Assembly: GCA_033064195.1 (NCBI GenBank)
Contig: JARBJD010000309.1
Span: 22,577 to 86,576, forward strand
Direction of reading: 5' to 3'
Source of the DNA: Blattamonas nauphoetae
Taxonomy: Eukaryota; Preaxostyla; Oxymonadida
DNA: 64,000 nt
In this document: positions 1 to 12,050 of the stretch, in pieces
Layout of the letters: the number at the start of each line of letters is the position of its first letter
Numbering within the stretch: position 1 is the stretch's first letter
Translations under genes and position numbers: made by a program
The notes under the pieces: generated by a model
Told to the model about the DNA's origin: nothing
The model's input: only the letters and a program-made list of their open reading frames with translations
Database searches by the model: none

Positions 1-307
1 TCCAGTCCAAGTTGAACCTTTCAGATACGATTCGAGCGAGTAACTCTGCAGGAAGATCCACTCGCCCTTCTTTCCCTCTCCACAGCTGATGTCTGCTCCG
101 AAAGTGCTTTGGATGATCAGATTGGCTGGGTCGTGGTCGAGTGAGGAGGAGACGAACAACGCGCCTCCATTCCCAGACGACGAGCAGGACGAGAACGAGC
201 AGCCAACGATCTCCAACTTGTCTTCGGACGAGGAGAGAGAGGAATGTACAACACTTCCATCTCCAATTGTGCGACTCACATTCTCAATCGTCGCAGTGTC
301 CAATTTG
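1..307 (-). pseudogene. Beta-helix surface protein, downstream part (continues past window edge)
   Basis: Read on the minus strand, this stretch continues the large beta-helix protein that is interrupted at 2002. It keeps the family rhythm of Ser/Thr-rich strands and the recurrent SSSGNGGALF-type turn also seen in the upstream part. The frame joins the upstream part exactly if the 1.69-kb insertion at 308-2001 and one copy of its 8-bp target duplication are removed. The gene runs off the left edge, so its C terminus is not seen. I call it part of a broken gene because the insertion brings a stop codon. Splicing out of the insertion is not excluded but has no sequence support. Confidence 0.7.
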
Positions 308-539
308 CAGACCTTTGATACATGAGATCAATCAAGCAGAAACTGAGATCGATCGATCTCAGTTCCGGTTTTTGGGACTGAGATCAATGACTTAATTAGG
401 CGTATCTATATTTGTCTCATTGTTGTGTCAAATGGTCAAAATAAGAATCATGAAAAAGCGAAATGGTTGTAGTGAGATAAAATGAACAGTAGAAAGAGAG
501 TAAAACAACTTTAGATTGAAAGAAACTCCCCTTTCCCTT

Positions 540-784
540 TCTTCTTTCCCTGGCGATGGGTGCTTCAAGCTTCGAAGGACATGGTTTCCGTTCATTCCGA
601 GCATCTCTACATAATCTGGTGAGATGGTCACTGTGAACTCGCCGCCCTCTTCCATGTTCTGCTCGCCTGGGACGAAATCGATGGACTCGCCTTCAAGATC
701 AACTTTGTCTGCCTTCCGTGGATCGTTCGGCCTGCGAACAAGCATCTTCTTTCCGTCCTTCACTCGAACGAGCCTCTCCTCCAT
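540..784 (-). pseudogene. Captured fragment of an unknown host gene
   Basis: An open minus-strand segment inside the hAT-like element encodes a plausible peptide beginning MEERLVRVKDGKKMLVRR, with acidic stretches and no low complexity. It differs in style from the flanking non-coding DNA and has no counterpart elsewhere in the window. I read it as a captured exon piece. I do not recognise its product. Confidence 0.35.
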
Positions 785-1790
785 CCCATCTCCCTGTTCG
801 CCTCACGTCCCACCCAGCCCGCCCATCAGCTCTTTCGGATTTCTTAGAACGATGGAACCAGCAGCTGAGACAGTTGTGAGGTAATTGGGATCGATTATGA
901 GTTCGTATTCCTTCGTCTGGTTGTGTTGGAAGTGATGAACGACCAAAACGCCAGTGCGGAATCCAATTCCAGCAGAGGAACGAGATGGTTGGCCATTCCA
1001 GTTCTGATTGTGCCAGCGGAGTTCTGGAGTCTATTCTGTCGTTTGGAGTGGAATGGACGGCGATCTGAAGAGAGTGACGACAGTGTTGAGAAGAGAGCTC
1101 GTTTGGAGGTGTGTTGGCGTGATGGAGTTCCTCATCGTCTGAAAAGCGATTCAACGCATGCACAGTCCAAAGGACAAGAAATCGTGCGATCATTGAGTCG
1201 TCCAAAAGCGATATCTGGACAGCGCCTCGTTGGTTTCTCCAATCCTTCCTTTCCAGTCAGTGACGATCCAAAGTGGCCATTTTCCATAATCGACATCAGA
1301 TCGGTATTTGCGAGATCTGTTGACCCTCCGTTTCGCTTCGGAATGTGTGCTCGCTGTAGAACGGCCGTTATCAGTTGCGGAACGAGTTGCTCCATCTCTG
1401 ACGATGGAACATGCAGAGCAAACCCCGTGATTATCAATAAGTCGTCCGGAGTTGCTTTGATTCGTCGATTTCTGGATGGTGTTTGCGGTTTGGTTGCAGG
1501 AACGAGAATAAAGATTCAGAGGATAGCCAACTGGCGTGATGATCCTGAATCAAATCGTGGATGACTCCGAACGGCTGAAATGCGGTGCGCATCCCATTTC
1601 GACGAAATAAACGAGATGTGATTCGGAGATGTCAAAAAGTCGAGATTGGGAAAGACAATTTGGTCACAGTGCATCGTTCAGGGATGTAAGGAATAGTGTG
1701 GAGAGAGGACGGTTGACGATGTGAAATAATCGTCGAGAAATGGTAGAGGAGATCATTTGTGGAGGAATTAAGAAATTTTGTGAAGAACAA
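785..1790 (-). repeat. Copy of the family-gene downstream block, inside the hAT-like element
   Basis: Read on the minus strand, this matches the region 24.9-25.9 kb downstream of family gene C over most of its length. For example, the shadow peptide ending PNELSSQHCRHSLQIAV is encoded in both places. It ends near 1565-1790 with the same tttcccaatctcgactttt segment found behind every family gene. The copy shows the element picked up DNA from a family-gene neighbourhood. Confidence 0.7.
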
Positions 1791-1990
1791 GCGTGATTCA
1801 TCCAGTTCTTCAATCGGATCGGGGTGAAGAGTTATTGTGGGACGATTCATCTCAAGATTTCGATGAATGTTCATGTAAACACAATTCAACACGGATAGTG
1901 GGGCTTTTACCTCGTTATTTTGAGTTTTATGATAATGTGAACACTAGTTATTTTCTGAGATCAAAAAAGCTGAGATCGATGAGATCAGTC

Positions 1991-4900
1991 TCAAAGGTCT
2001 GCCAATTTGAGAGTGCCTCCTGTTTGAGTGAGAAGAGCTGAGGACGACGAAAAGCGAACAGTGAAATCTAACACGGTTCCAGACAGTGTGAGCGTCCCAT
2101 CTTCAATTGAGAACAGCGACGCTGAGTGGGTGGCAGACGAAGGGTTCGTGATCGAGACAGAGTCGGAGAGTGACAGCGTGCTACCTTTCACAACAAACAG
2201 TGGATGCGTGAGCGATGAGGGATGTGTGACGCCGATCGACGACAAAGTGAGAGAGCCAACTGCTACAACGAACTGGCCATCCGATCCAAAAATGAGTGAT
2301 TGTGGAGATGATGAAGATGACGAGATCCACGCACCTGTGGTCGGAGGGGAGAGAGCAGTTGAGAGAGTGATCTCAGAGCTGAGAGTGAGTGTTGTCTTTA
2401 CATCTGTGAGCAGAGACCAGCTGAAATCGAGTGACGAACAAGGAAGACGCTCCTGACCACACTTTCCATGATCCCAGAACCCTTCCGACACAAACAGCGC
2501 TCCACACGTGTGACCATACAAATGATACCCAAACGGCCCGATGTTCGTCGCGTTTGTCGAATCTGACCCAAACACCTGTTCCAACTTCGATTTCGTCAGC
2601 GACACGTCGTTCGTTCCAATCAGACTCGCCCAGTCATTTGTCACAACTGCTCCCGCATTCTCTCCCTCCAGATACACTTCATGACTTCCAGTCGTCCCAG
2701 CTGTGATGATCGACACACTCTTCATCACAACATCCCCAGATGAGAACGATGGGCGAGAGATGAACACACTTCTTCCCTTTCCAGACGAGTCACAGTTGCT
2801 CGATGTGAACGAAACTGATGACAGGGAAAGTGTCCCAGTCGTTGTCGAGTGGATCACCGATCCTGATCCTCCATTTGAGATCGAATCGAATGACATCGAC
2901 GAGAGAGACAGCGCAGCGGTTTTCGTGACAGAGAACACACTGCTCGCGGAGTCGAGTGCGAGAGATGGGACGGCAAGCGATGTGATCACTGTCGATCCGC
3001 CACTCAGAACGAACAGAGAAGCCGAACGCTCTGTGGCTGAGTGTGTCAGAGTCGTTCCTGATTCAATCTTCAGACTCCCAGATGTCACTTCGAACAGTGG
3101 AGAGGAAGGGGACACCAATTTCATCGTGTTTGTTCCACTCAGCTCCAACGACCCTCCACAAACTGATCCAAACGAGACAGGAATGTCGGTTTCTCCATTC
3201 CCGACTGTGCAATCGGACACAACGATCTTTCCGAACGACACAGAAATGGCCTGCTGTGTTTGCATAGAGGCGAAGAGGATGGTCAGTGAGGAAAGTGCTA
3301 AGACAGAATCGGTTGAGGAAGTTGTGAACAGCCCCGTTTTCGAGAGTGTGATTGTGTTTCCAGTGATCGTCGCTTTGTGTCCACCACACGAAAAAAGCGT
3401 CGATTGGTCAAGTGCCGTTTGGAGTTCGAGCGTGATCGGATTCAGCTTTCCTTCTGTTTTCGAGCCATTCGCTGCCAGTCGGGTCTGAACTGTGCTCAGT
3501 GATGAACAGGGATACACAGAGAAGCCACACAGCTCCCCATCTGTTCCACTCGAATTCACATATCCAGTCGAACCCACTTCAGCCAGGAACAGCACAAGAG
3601 GAACAGAATCCGATTTGTTCCCGGTGTTCCAGCCTCGATGCTTGTCCACCAGCGTTGCTGTTGGAGTCAGTGGGAATGGCGAGAGAAAGGCCATGCTTGT
3701 TTCGGTGATGGCAGCAGCCTGCGACGGTGTTTCCACAAACACTGCAGATCCACTCCCAGTCGCTGAACATGACTCGAATGACGTCCCTGCTTCCAGAGCG
3801 AATGAACCTGTCGAAGAGAGCACAATCGACAGAGCTCCTCCCTTCCCAGACGACGAGCACAATTTGAACGTCGTGGATGCAACAGTCAGTTTCGATCCTG
3901 CTCCCAGCTGAGCCACAATCACTCCACCATCTCCTGAAGACGACATTGACTCGAACGAGCTGCTTGTGATCGACACAATCTGGTCGCTGTCTCCACTCGT
4001 CCTCAGAAACGCTCCTCCTCCGCATCCTGTCTGCGAGATCGTTTTGAACGAACTCTCAGACACAGACAGCGTCGATGCTCCTTCCATGTTGATCACACTC
4101 GCTACAGTCAATGTGAGTGACGACAAAGACACAGTGTGCAATTTGAGTGTGGCTGAAGTGACTTTCATGAAATCTTTCGTCAACGCTGTTGTCGACACTG
4201 TGAAATCGACTTCAATCAACACGATCTCCCCACTCGACACTTCCACGAAACTGATCGGAGTGGAAGACATGTCAATGGCGAGCCGTCTGATCAACACATT
4301 CCTCGAAACAGAGCACGAAAAGAAGGGCGAGGTCGAGTCAGCTGGTGCTGTAAGTTTTTGATGAACATTCTCGAAATCAATTGGAGCGAGAAAGATCAAG
4401 TTCGTATTGTCATCTTTCGTCGAAGAAACGCTATTCTTGGCTGAAGGAGGAAGGAAGCATCCTGTGGAGTCGATGAGAGGGAGGGGGGTTGTAAAAGAAC
4501 CGAACATCCAGACACCGACGTCGGGAGTGTGACCCCAAAACGTGGGCTGATGAAGATCATGAGTCCACTCGAATTTATTCGCATAAATTGTGGTGGACGT
4601 CACTGCATAAATGAATAGCAAGATTGAAGCAGTGTAATCGGGAACCAGGCTCGTTTGATGGTTCTGGATGAGATTGTTTGACACATGAGTTGTTCCAAGT
4701 ACAATGATCAGACAATCGCAGCGATTGCAGGAATCGAACGTGGTAAAAGTGTTGTTGTTCACAATCTGGCTTGAACGAGCGTTGTTCGTATGACAATTTG
4801 AATCTTTCCCATCAGCCTTGCACGAAGTGCAGGTATTTTCATAAAACTGCAGCTCCTCCTGAAATGGTTGAGAACAGAACGCTCCACCAAAACCACCTGC

Positions 4901-5986
4901 TTGACAACCCGTAAACGAATTGTGGTGGACGTACGTGGCTGTATTCTCAGTATAAATTGTCCCTCCATTCCCGACGCAAAAACAGGATTGAAACTGACAG
5001 TTTTGAATTGTGCATTGTCCCGGGGTTGGAGGTCGGCAAAATATTGCGCCCCCAAAGGAATTCGACTGGTCTTCTTGTCTGCATCCCGAGAAGAGGCTGT
5101 TTTGGATGGTGATATCTGATGAACCGGTGCGATATGAAGTGGTGCAGCCCTCATCGGGGCATGTGTAATCAGCGTTGGAGTGTGTTGTGTTGAGGAAGGT
5201 GTTGTTGGAGAAGAGGAAGGACCCGCCGAGGTTGATGTCGTTCGTCACTGTCCCGTAGAACACTCCATCCACATGCTCGGTCTTTGTGTTCAGCAATCTC
5301 GTCGTTCCTGTTGCAGTCGCCAGATGTGGGTGCATGGCGGGCGAATTCGAGGTGATGTTGCCGAAAGAGCACGATTGCACCAAAACTGATTCTGTTTGTC
5401 GGTTTGCCACAATCGGGGAAGTATCTGAATGGTGTCCATCTTCAAGAACTGTTGATACCAGACTCACAGTTCCGCTTGAGTGTTGATTGTCCACAAGAAG
5501 AGGAAGAATCGTCACTTCTGAAGATCGACGAAGAATCAGCTTTTCCAACACAATCTCCGAATTCCACGAAAAGATCAAGTGGGCAGTGGAATTGACTTCG
5601 ATGGCTGTCCCAGAGAGGTGAACTGACGAATCTGAAGCGTGCATCGCTTGGTGAATCGGGAAAAGTGTCGTCGATGTCAGCTCAAAGGTGGTGTTCACAA
5701 CTGAGAATATGAACAGATCATTCTCGTTTGCACACATGATATGTGTTTGTGGAGATCCTAACAGGCTTATCTGACCTCTTAGTGACTCTTTTGAGGCAAT
5801 ATATGGAATGGCATCAAGCACGATGGGACGGGTATCGTTAGACCTTTTGTCAGATGCAAGAACAGAACTGAGGGAGATAGGTGAGGTGGATCGACAGGTG
5901 GTGCCGAGTAAAATCAAGAATGTGATCATTGCTCGATCAGAAATGATGTGCCCTTTCTTTATCCAATTCACTCTTGATTCAGTCAT
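1991..5986 (-). pseudogene. Large secreted right-handed beta-helix surface protein, N-terminal 1.3 kb of residues, truncated by insertion
   Basis: The frame encodes 1331 residues. The start ATG at 5986 is followed within 20 residues by a hydrophobic stretch (AMITFLILLG), a likely signal peptide. Residues ~190-430 hold Asn/Cys-rich turns such as NGGTIYTENTATYVHHN and FGGAFC, typical of parallel beta-helix (pectate-lyase-like) repeats. From ~600 on, the protein becomes Ser/Thr-rich with recurrent SxSLSSxSF strands. Two modules near residues ~805 and ~1135 share a Gly-Tyr start, paired cysteines and a PCSSL motif, suggesting internal duplication. Such proteins are usually cell-surface, and no enzyme residues are evident. 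The last codons and the TGA stop come from the hAT-like inverted repeat. The true frame resumes at 307, so the gene is broken rather than complete. Confidence 0.8.
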
Positions 5987-6547
5987 TTCACCTTTTTGAT
6001 TGAAAGACGAAGGATCATTGGATAGAAGTTAACACCAGCATTCATGATATATACTGGCCTGACCGAGCCTTTCGGCTCGGTCAGTGTCACCTCTGAATAG
6101 TTCTAAGGGTTAGATCAACATGTCACTCATCAATGAGGTTGAAGACCTTTAGATTGTCTCAATACCGACAGCGCTGTAAAAAAATAGTCTTGGAATGTGT
6201 GGAAAGACTAACTGAAGAGCGAATAGTTGTACTGTGAATTTATGAGGAAAAATCAGGTCCTAGACACTTCTTGACTCAAAAAGGCAGCGGGCCTGCAAAC
6301 CAGTTCCTCGTTGTTCATTCTCGATTGCCCATTTTGATCAACTTGTTTGTCTTGTCCTCTCCCATGGCCTCTCTGTCCTCCACATCATCAAGGATCCTTC
6401 TTCGGTTAATATGTTGCGAACAGCGTGAATTGGTCAAACATACTCACATTCGAATTTGTCAGTGAGTGTGAGGAGTGTTATGAAGGAGTGGAGGGTGAGC
6501 TGTGTTCTCGTATCGTGCTTCTTCGTCTCCTGGTCCGCAGCCTCACC
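5987..6547. other. Intergenic region with hairpin and inverted-repeat end
   Basis: No convincing coding sequence is visible. The region holds the left copy of an inverted repeat (6042-6065) whose partner is at 12051-12072, and a perfect 11-bp stem with a TTTC loop at 6059-6084. The rest shows nothing I can name. Confidence 0.5.
6042..6084. repeat. Left inverted-repeat end with perfect hairpin
   Basis: Positions 6042-6065 match the reverse complement of 12051-12072 apart from a 2-bp TA difference. Immediately inside, CTGACCGAGCC pairs perfectly with GGCTCGGTCAG around a TTTC loop (6059-6084). It may be the end of a ~6-kb element or simply one member of a dispersed repeat. Confidence 0.55.
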
Positions 6548-7351
6548 TCATCTCTTCATCTCTTCGCCCATCCACGTTACTCGGAAATAGGTCATCAAAA
6601 GCATCCAAGCCTTTCCCTTCACCTCGTCCAGCATCCACCCCTCGCATGTCAACCCCAGCTCCTTCATGATTGTCCCTGTTCCCCCTTCCAACCGGTAGAG
6701 CACATCAGCCACGGCAAGATTGGGGCAGAACGAGCACATCGAGTGCAGTAAGTCCCACTTTTGGGCCGGAAGTGTGGAGATTTGAAGACGTACAGCGCAT
6801 GATGGCACAAGGTGGAAAGTGTGGTGGGACTCGCGCAAAATTGTTTTCAAGAAGCCCAAAAGAACATGCAGCTGCTGTTTATACAACTCCAAATCTCATT
6901 TCTTCTGGTACTTCCCTCGCAGCTCGTCGATCGTCGCTTTCGGTGGTGAGAGTCGAAAAATACCCTCTTGCAAGAATTTCTCTTGTACGTCCAGTTATTT
7001 GATCAGTTGTGACACTGTGTCATTCACAGTCGTTGGAATATTCGTTTTTGAGTTTGCCATCTCCTCCAAAACCCATATGTCGGAGAGGAAGCTGTGGTCA
7101 TACGCTATCCCTCCTGAAATCACAAAACGAACCATCGGCGTCCCCACATCAATCGAGGCCACTTTTGGAATCGCTGCAGGTGCGACAAGGTGGAATTCGG
7201 AGCTCATGAACGGAGTGAAGAGATTTCCTGTCACAGCTGGGATGGACAGAGGAAATGCTGTGAACGAGATCGCTTGAAGTGCAGAGGGGATGAATTGTGT
7301 GCACGCTGAGTGGAAATGGCGGGGTTGGGGAGTCGACGATTCCGTTGTCAC
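6548..7351 (-). pseudogene. RhoGAP-domain protein with two in-frame stop codons
   Basis: One minus-strand frame reads across the whole interval with a TAA near 6993 and a TGA near 6893. Between them lies FLQEGIFRLSPPKATIDELR, which fits the RhoGAP signature around the catalytic arginine finger (EGIFR-S-G), followed by HVLLGFLKTILRE, matching the HVVAGLLKLFLRELP helix. RhoGAP domains stimulate GTP hydrolysis by Rho-family GTPases at membranes and the actin cortex. The C-terminal part ends at a TGA at 6548. The stops fall in conserved coding sequence, so I favour a decaying gene. Introns covering the stops are not obvious. The start is unresolved. A coiled-coil gene on the same strand lies upstream and is also frameshifted. 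Confidence 0.6.
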
Positions 7352-8924
7352 AATCGACCAAGAATGCTGGGTGAAGGAGTGAGCTCACAGCTTGTTCTCT
7401 GCCCTTTCCGATGTCCGACCTCCAAAAAGCAATCATCGAGCGAGACACAGACGAATATACAGCCACATGCGAGCAGATCGGCGGTGTTGGTTCTTTCCAG
7501 GTGTCAGGAAGGTCCAGGTTGGCTTCGCGATATCCGGTGAAGATAAATCATTCAGTCTGTTCCGATTCATCCCTCAAACACACATATTGTTGCGTTCTCC
7601 ACAACCGGGTGAAGAAAATGTGATGTTGACTGTGATCCCTCTGTATTCACAAATTGTCACACAAGCGTCTCCGAATCCAAAATAAACAAGTCGTCTGTGG
7701 GGACTGTTTCACCGGCTTGGAGGGACATGTCACCGAAAATGAACCTGACAATGACAAGAAGAAGAAAAGCAGAGAAATTATCAGAATAAGAAAGGAAAAG
7801 ATGAGAATGAATAGTGAAACGGTACAAATGGAATACTACAGACGTAATCATCCATCTTTTTGTCCCAGGTCTGACCCGTATGCCACACGATGGGTGGAGG
7901 GATGTCTCCACTCGTTTTCTGTTCTCTCGATTCCAACTTATCCAAATCAAGTGTGAAGAGTGTGTTTGTCACCTCCTGGTCAAAAGATACGCATTGCCAT
8001 CCAAAAAATGATTCCCTCACTTTTGATTGCGCTTGAACCGATTATGGAAAACTGAATCATCAAACACAATTCATAACAATCAAATGGGAATGGTTGGGAA
8101 CATAAAAAGAATGAGTTCACACCTGGGAAGGGAGAGAGGAAGATGTTTCGGGACTGCTTTGGTGATTTGGTGAGGAGTTGGATATGAACGACGATGGTGG
8201 ATAGAGACGACATGGGAAATCGAAACAATGTTGAGAGGTGTCTTGATAACATCCAAAAGAGCAAGAGGAGCACCAGACATGTAAATGTGAGGAAATGGAT
8301 TCTGTGAGGTTTGATCATCCCATTGAAAACAACATTGTTCATCTTTCTCGAACCTGTGACCTCAATTGTCCGAAACCGTCCAGCTCTGTCATGAAAACAC
8401 CATCAATGATCATTTGAGAAAATATTGTGACTTTGTGACATGGAAAATGGTGAAGATCATCCTGTGATCTCACCCATATTTCGAATTTCCCCGGTCACTG
8501 ACCGTCAGTACTTTTTGGAAAAAAGTGACCGGTCACCCCCGGTTAGGGAGGAGCAATTGTCCGGACAAGGTGAGGCGCTGTCCGTCCTCGGACAGCGCCT
8601 AATTAGGAGACCCCCACTGGTAAGTTTTGAAGAAGGGCATGATCTACGTTGACAGGTGAGAATTGACTCAACTCAAGAATTTAATCTCTTAACATGAATA
8701 ATATGTTGTTCTTCAGACAGTACTGTAATGTGTTTCTTCTGTAAACAGTTCGAAATCGACCTGTGCTCATGACTCGAAGTTGAAAGAGAAAATGATGATG
8801 GAAGACTTGAACAGGATGTGAATGATGAGAGAGAGGAAAGGAAGGAAGAGAAAGAAGATGGGATCCAACGTCTTGCAGTCTTTGATCAAAGAATTGACAT
8901 TTCCAAACAACTATCTTTGAGAGC
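7352..8924. other. No confident gene; G+C hairpins at 8.5-8.6 kb
   Basis: Short frames exist on both strands but none has convincing composition or motifs. A plus-strand frame at 7411-7500 beginning MSDLQKAIIERDTDEYTA could be an exon, but I cannot connect it to anything. The right part holds palindromes described separately. Confidence 0.4.
8525..8600. repeat. Palindrome and perfect 12-bp hairpin with GTCCG motifs
   Basis: GTGACCGGTCAC (8525-8536) is a perfect 12-bp palindrome. At 8573-8600, AGGCGCTGTCCG pairs perfectly with CGGACAGCGCCT around a TCCT loop. Related GTCCG/CGGAC words cluster at 11.69-12.03 kb, near the right inverted-repeat end. Placement suggests transposon-type subterminal structure rather than a gene terminator. 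Confidence 0.5.
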
Positions 8925-9476
8925 CTATTCGCAATATGAAATTCTGAAGAAGCGAGACATTGACATGGCAGACACGAAGGATTGGGGAGAGGACAAGGCA
9001 GACTGGATGACATTCGCGTCGAACTGGTTGGGGTCGGAGAGAGAAGTCAAGTTGAGGACGATTTGAACGAGCGAGGAGACTCCAGCGCTCTGCACGAACA
9101 AGTTGAGAGCAGATGGTCGTGGAATGAGTGTGAGTGAAGTGTGGTCCAGAATGTGTGTGGATCGGCTGTGGAGAAGGGAAGTATGGACTGGAATGATCTG
9201 ACATTCCACCAACTGCGAGACGTACGGCGAGTCGAAGATTGTGTCGTTCAACTTGGCTGTGTCGAGTGTTGGGAAGGTGTTCGCAGTGAACGATTGGATG
9301 AGCGAGGGCGGGAGGAGGAGGACGAAGAAGGACGAGAGGAGGTTGATCATCACGTCATGTTCCGTCTGCGACAGATTTGGGAATCTCTGTTTGTTTTTGT
9401 TGATTTGGTTGATCAGCGAATGAAACTCCGACGCGTACGGCCTCACAAGCTCGTTCTTTGCTGGTCTAAGAGCCAT
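8925..9476 (-). CDS. Hypothetical protein, helical, function unknown
   Basis: An open minus-strand frame of 183 codons starts at an ATG at 9476 (MALRPAKNELVRPYASEF). It reads as ordinary soluble, largely helical protein with hydrophobic patches and no low complexity. It ends at a TAG near 8925, where the composition changes abruptly, so a further exon is possible. It starts about 50 bp downstream of the stop of the coiled-coil gene and could be a continuation of that gene after another frame change. I do not recognise the family. Confidence 0.45.
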   Translation of the reverse strand: MALRPAKNELVRPYASEFHSLINQINKNKQRFPNLSQTEHDVMINLLSSFFVLLLPPSLIQSFTANTFPTLDTAKLNDTIFDSPYVSQLVECQIIPVHTSLLHSRSTHILDHTSLTLIPRPSALNLFVQSAGVSSLVQIVLNLTSLSDPNQFDANVIQSALSSPQSFVSAMSMSRFFRISYCE

Positions 9477-9526
9477 CGGTGGCTCGTGTGCCTGAGGGAC
9501 AGATGGAGTGGGCTGTTGAGGGGTTG

Positions 9527-11293
9527 TCAAGATGCACCTTCGGCAACACTTGACTCGAGCTGGTCGTTCGTGACGATGTTTCTTTGCCGCTGAATGTTGA
9601 TGTCTTCGATCTTGTCCTGCTTCTCACGCAGAGTGAGGAGGGTCTCTTGTTGGATGGCCGCGTGAATATCGTCCTTCTCTTTCAACTCTCTGTCCCGCTC
9701 TGAAAGGAGGAGATCCTGCTGCTTCTGCCACGTTTGGATGACCGAGTTCTGTTGGCAGATCTGAGCGAGTGGGTGAGATGAGCACTGTGCGAGAGTGTTC
9801 TTGATCGTCCAAACTTTCTTCCTGACGTCTCAAGATACGCTTCGTTCCGCTGCTGTGTCTCTTCCACAATCTGACTGTGATTCTTGTCCAGTAGGTTGGT
9901 CAGAACTGTCGTCTCCGCGTAGTCCAAATCACCCAAATCCAGATCGTCCGAATGGATTTCACGGATGTCCTCGTCCTTCGAGATCCAGACAGCTTTCTTC
10001 TGCTTCTTCCTCTTCTTTCTGTCTCGCGAATTCAGACTCGACGAGTGCGAATCGTCATCGAACAACAATCTATCCTCAAACAACCCTTTCTCGTCGGCAT
10101 CCTGTCGCATGATGGTCGACAGCTTGAGGATTGTCTCCTGAATGATGTCGTCCTGCTTCTGCAGCGCGTCTTGTTGTTTCGTCAGCTTGTTCACTTTCTC
10201 CTGCAGTCCTTCGTTGTTCTCTTCAAGATCTCTGTTTGTTTCTTCAAGTTGTTGGATGGTCTGCTTCAGAGCGCTATTCGTGTTGTGCAGAGTGACCAAG
10301 TGTTGTCCTGTTTCTGGTGTGACCTTGTTCCTGTCAAAAGCACGAGCTTTCTCCTTCAGCTCTCTCTTCTCTTTCTTCACCATCTCAAACTCCGTCTCTA
10401 GTTCCGCCTTCTTCTGTTGAGCGTTCTCGCCCTGCATGGACAGGATCTGCGTCTCCTGATGCGAGTTTGTTTTCTTCAGATTTGCTTTCTCTCGCTGCCC
10501 TTTCTCGTTCTTTTCGACAAGCTGACTGATTTCTGTTCTGGCTCTGTGGAGTTGTTGTGATGTCCGCTCCAAATCTTCGACGAGCATCCCAAATTGAGCA
10601 TTGGTTTGTGATTCTTTCTTCTGGTTCGATTCCTGATCAGCACTGAGCTTGCCTGTTCGAGAGGAGAGAGGCGACGAACGGTGTGACCTGTTCTCATTCT
10701 TCAACTTCTCCAATTCCTTCCTCCCTCAGCCATTGTCTTCTCTTTCTGCTTCATCTGATGATCTCGCTCTCGCATCCGCTCCTCTTTCGTTGGCTTCTCG
10801 TCGAAATCCTCTTTCACTGCGACTCGTTCAGTTTTCGCAATGCGAGCTTCATGTTTCAATTGCTCGATCTCCATTCTGAGATCAGCAACAGTCTCTTCAA
10901 TATTCATGTTATCCTCCTTCTGGTTCTGGTTTTCGAAGCAGATTGAAACGATCAGCTCTTTCTGCCGTTTAGTGAGAGGGTCCTGCGAAGAGAATACATC
11001 GGATTGTTCAGCTGATCCAACATCGAGTCCTCATTCTCGAAAGATGGTGAGGGCACAGTCCCATCCGACGACAGATCCCGCCTTCGATGCGACGAGTCCG
11101 GGTGTGGTGTTGGCCGTCGTTTACGGCGAGCGAAGGTCATTTCGAATCTCGAGTCGTCTTCTTTGAAGGGTATGGGACAATAATGTTCGGCCACTTCTTC
11201 ACGGAACGTAACACAGTCTACAAGATCGAAAGAGACGATCAGAGAAAAACTTTCGTGTGATTCGTCCGTCGGAGTGAGGTAGAAAAGAGACAT
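9527..11293 (-). pseudogene. Long coiled-coil protein gene with several frame breaks
   Basis: Minus-strand coding signal runs almost continuously but changes frame at about 11030, 10730 and 9830. The N-terminal part (MSLFYLTPTDESHESFSLIV) is globular and is followed by a basic region. From ~10.9 kb to 9.5 kb the peptides are Glu/Lys/Gln-rich heptads typical of a coiled coil, for example NIEETVADLRMEIEQLKHE and LKQTIQQLEETNRDLEENN. After the 9830 break the heptads continue in another frame to a TGA at 9527. The breaks could be single-base errors in the assembly or true decay. Introns do not repair the phases I tried. The role is unknown; structural or trafficking functions are common for such proteins. 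Confidence 0.6.
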
Positions 11294-12050
11294 GATTAAA
11301 TCGTTGAGAGAGGATGTGTAATCAAGGTTCTAAGGCAAAACAGTCATCAGATTCCTCATGATCTTTGATAAATCGGAATTCCGGCTTGTTTGGAGGAGTG
11401 GAGCAGTATTTATCGACTAAAGAAGAGAAATATGCGATTAAGATGTCAAAACAATGGAGAGGCAAACCTATTGTGTGAATTTTTCAGGTTTCAATGCAAT
11501 TGAATGTCAAAGATAGCATGGAGAAGAGTGAATATTGAATCGAGAAGATCTCCGCTTATTTTCATTCAATGCAAATAAAAAATGATTGAGAGCAAGACAA
11601 AAGAGGTTTTGACCGATCATCGACATTCAAATTGTGATGGAATTGGCTCTGAGAGAAAATGTACGACGAAGACAAATTGAGATGGGGAGGACGATCCGGA
11701 CATGTCCAGGACAGGACAGTTTTGTCCGTTTTCAACTGATCATCATTCGATGGTGAAGAAATTTAGATGATTCCGTTTTTCAACAAAAGAGCGGATGTCC
11801 AAGATCGGACAAGCTTGGACATTTCTGCAATTAATGGGTCATTTTGTCCGAATTCTCAGTACGTGTTTTTTTCTCAGTTTAAATCACAAAATCTGAATAA
11901 TTACATCATTTTAGACGCATTGATGATATAAATTTGAGGATTGAACAGCTCTTTGGGTCACATGAAACACTTCTTTTTTGCTTGGACTTGTGCTCTGTCC
12001 GATGTCCGAGGAGAACGACGTTTTGTCCGTCCGTTGCTCATCATTACCCC
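11294..12050. other. A+T-rich intergenic region with GTCCGGAC-type repeats
   Basis: I see no gene. Between 11.69 and 12.03 kb, words such as tccggacatgtcc, tcggacaagcttggaca and gtccgatgtccgagg recur, forming several short imperfect palindromes. They resemble subterminal repeats of a DNA transposon leading to the inverted-repeat end at 12051. Confidence 0.4.

Larger units (their letters stand above)
308..2001. mobile_element. hAT-like element carrying copied host sequence (Pack-type)
   Basis: The element is flanked by a perfect 8-bp duplication, ccaatttg, at 300-307 and 2002-2009. Its ends are inverted repeats, CAGACCTTTGATAC on the left and CAGACCTTTGAGAC read inward from the right. Both ends also carry clustered TGAGATC motifs for about 60 bp. 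Eight-bp duplications and CA-starting ends are typical of hAT transposons. No transposase frame is present, so it is non-autonomous. Most of the interior is a reverse-oriented copy of the block that lies downstream of the 357-residue family genes elsewhere in the window, plus a short unrelated gene fragment. Confidence 0.8.

Noticed and set aside
2028-5486. Several plus-strand frames across the beta-helix gene
   Set aside because: They are antisense shadows of a Ser/Thr-rich coding sequence, rich in Asp/Glu as expected for its complement.
6548-7351. Stop-codon reassignment (TAA/TGA read as amino acids) suggested by the interrupted RhoGAP frame
   Set aside because: Long intact genes nearby end at TAA, TAG and TGA, and all show normal stops; two stops in one decayed gene are better explained by mutation.
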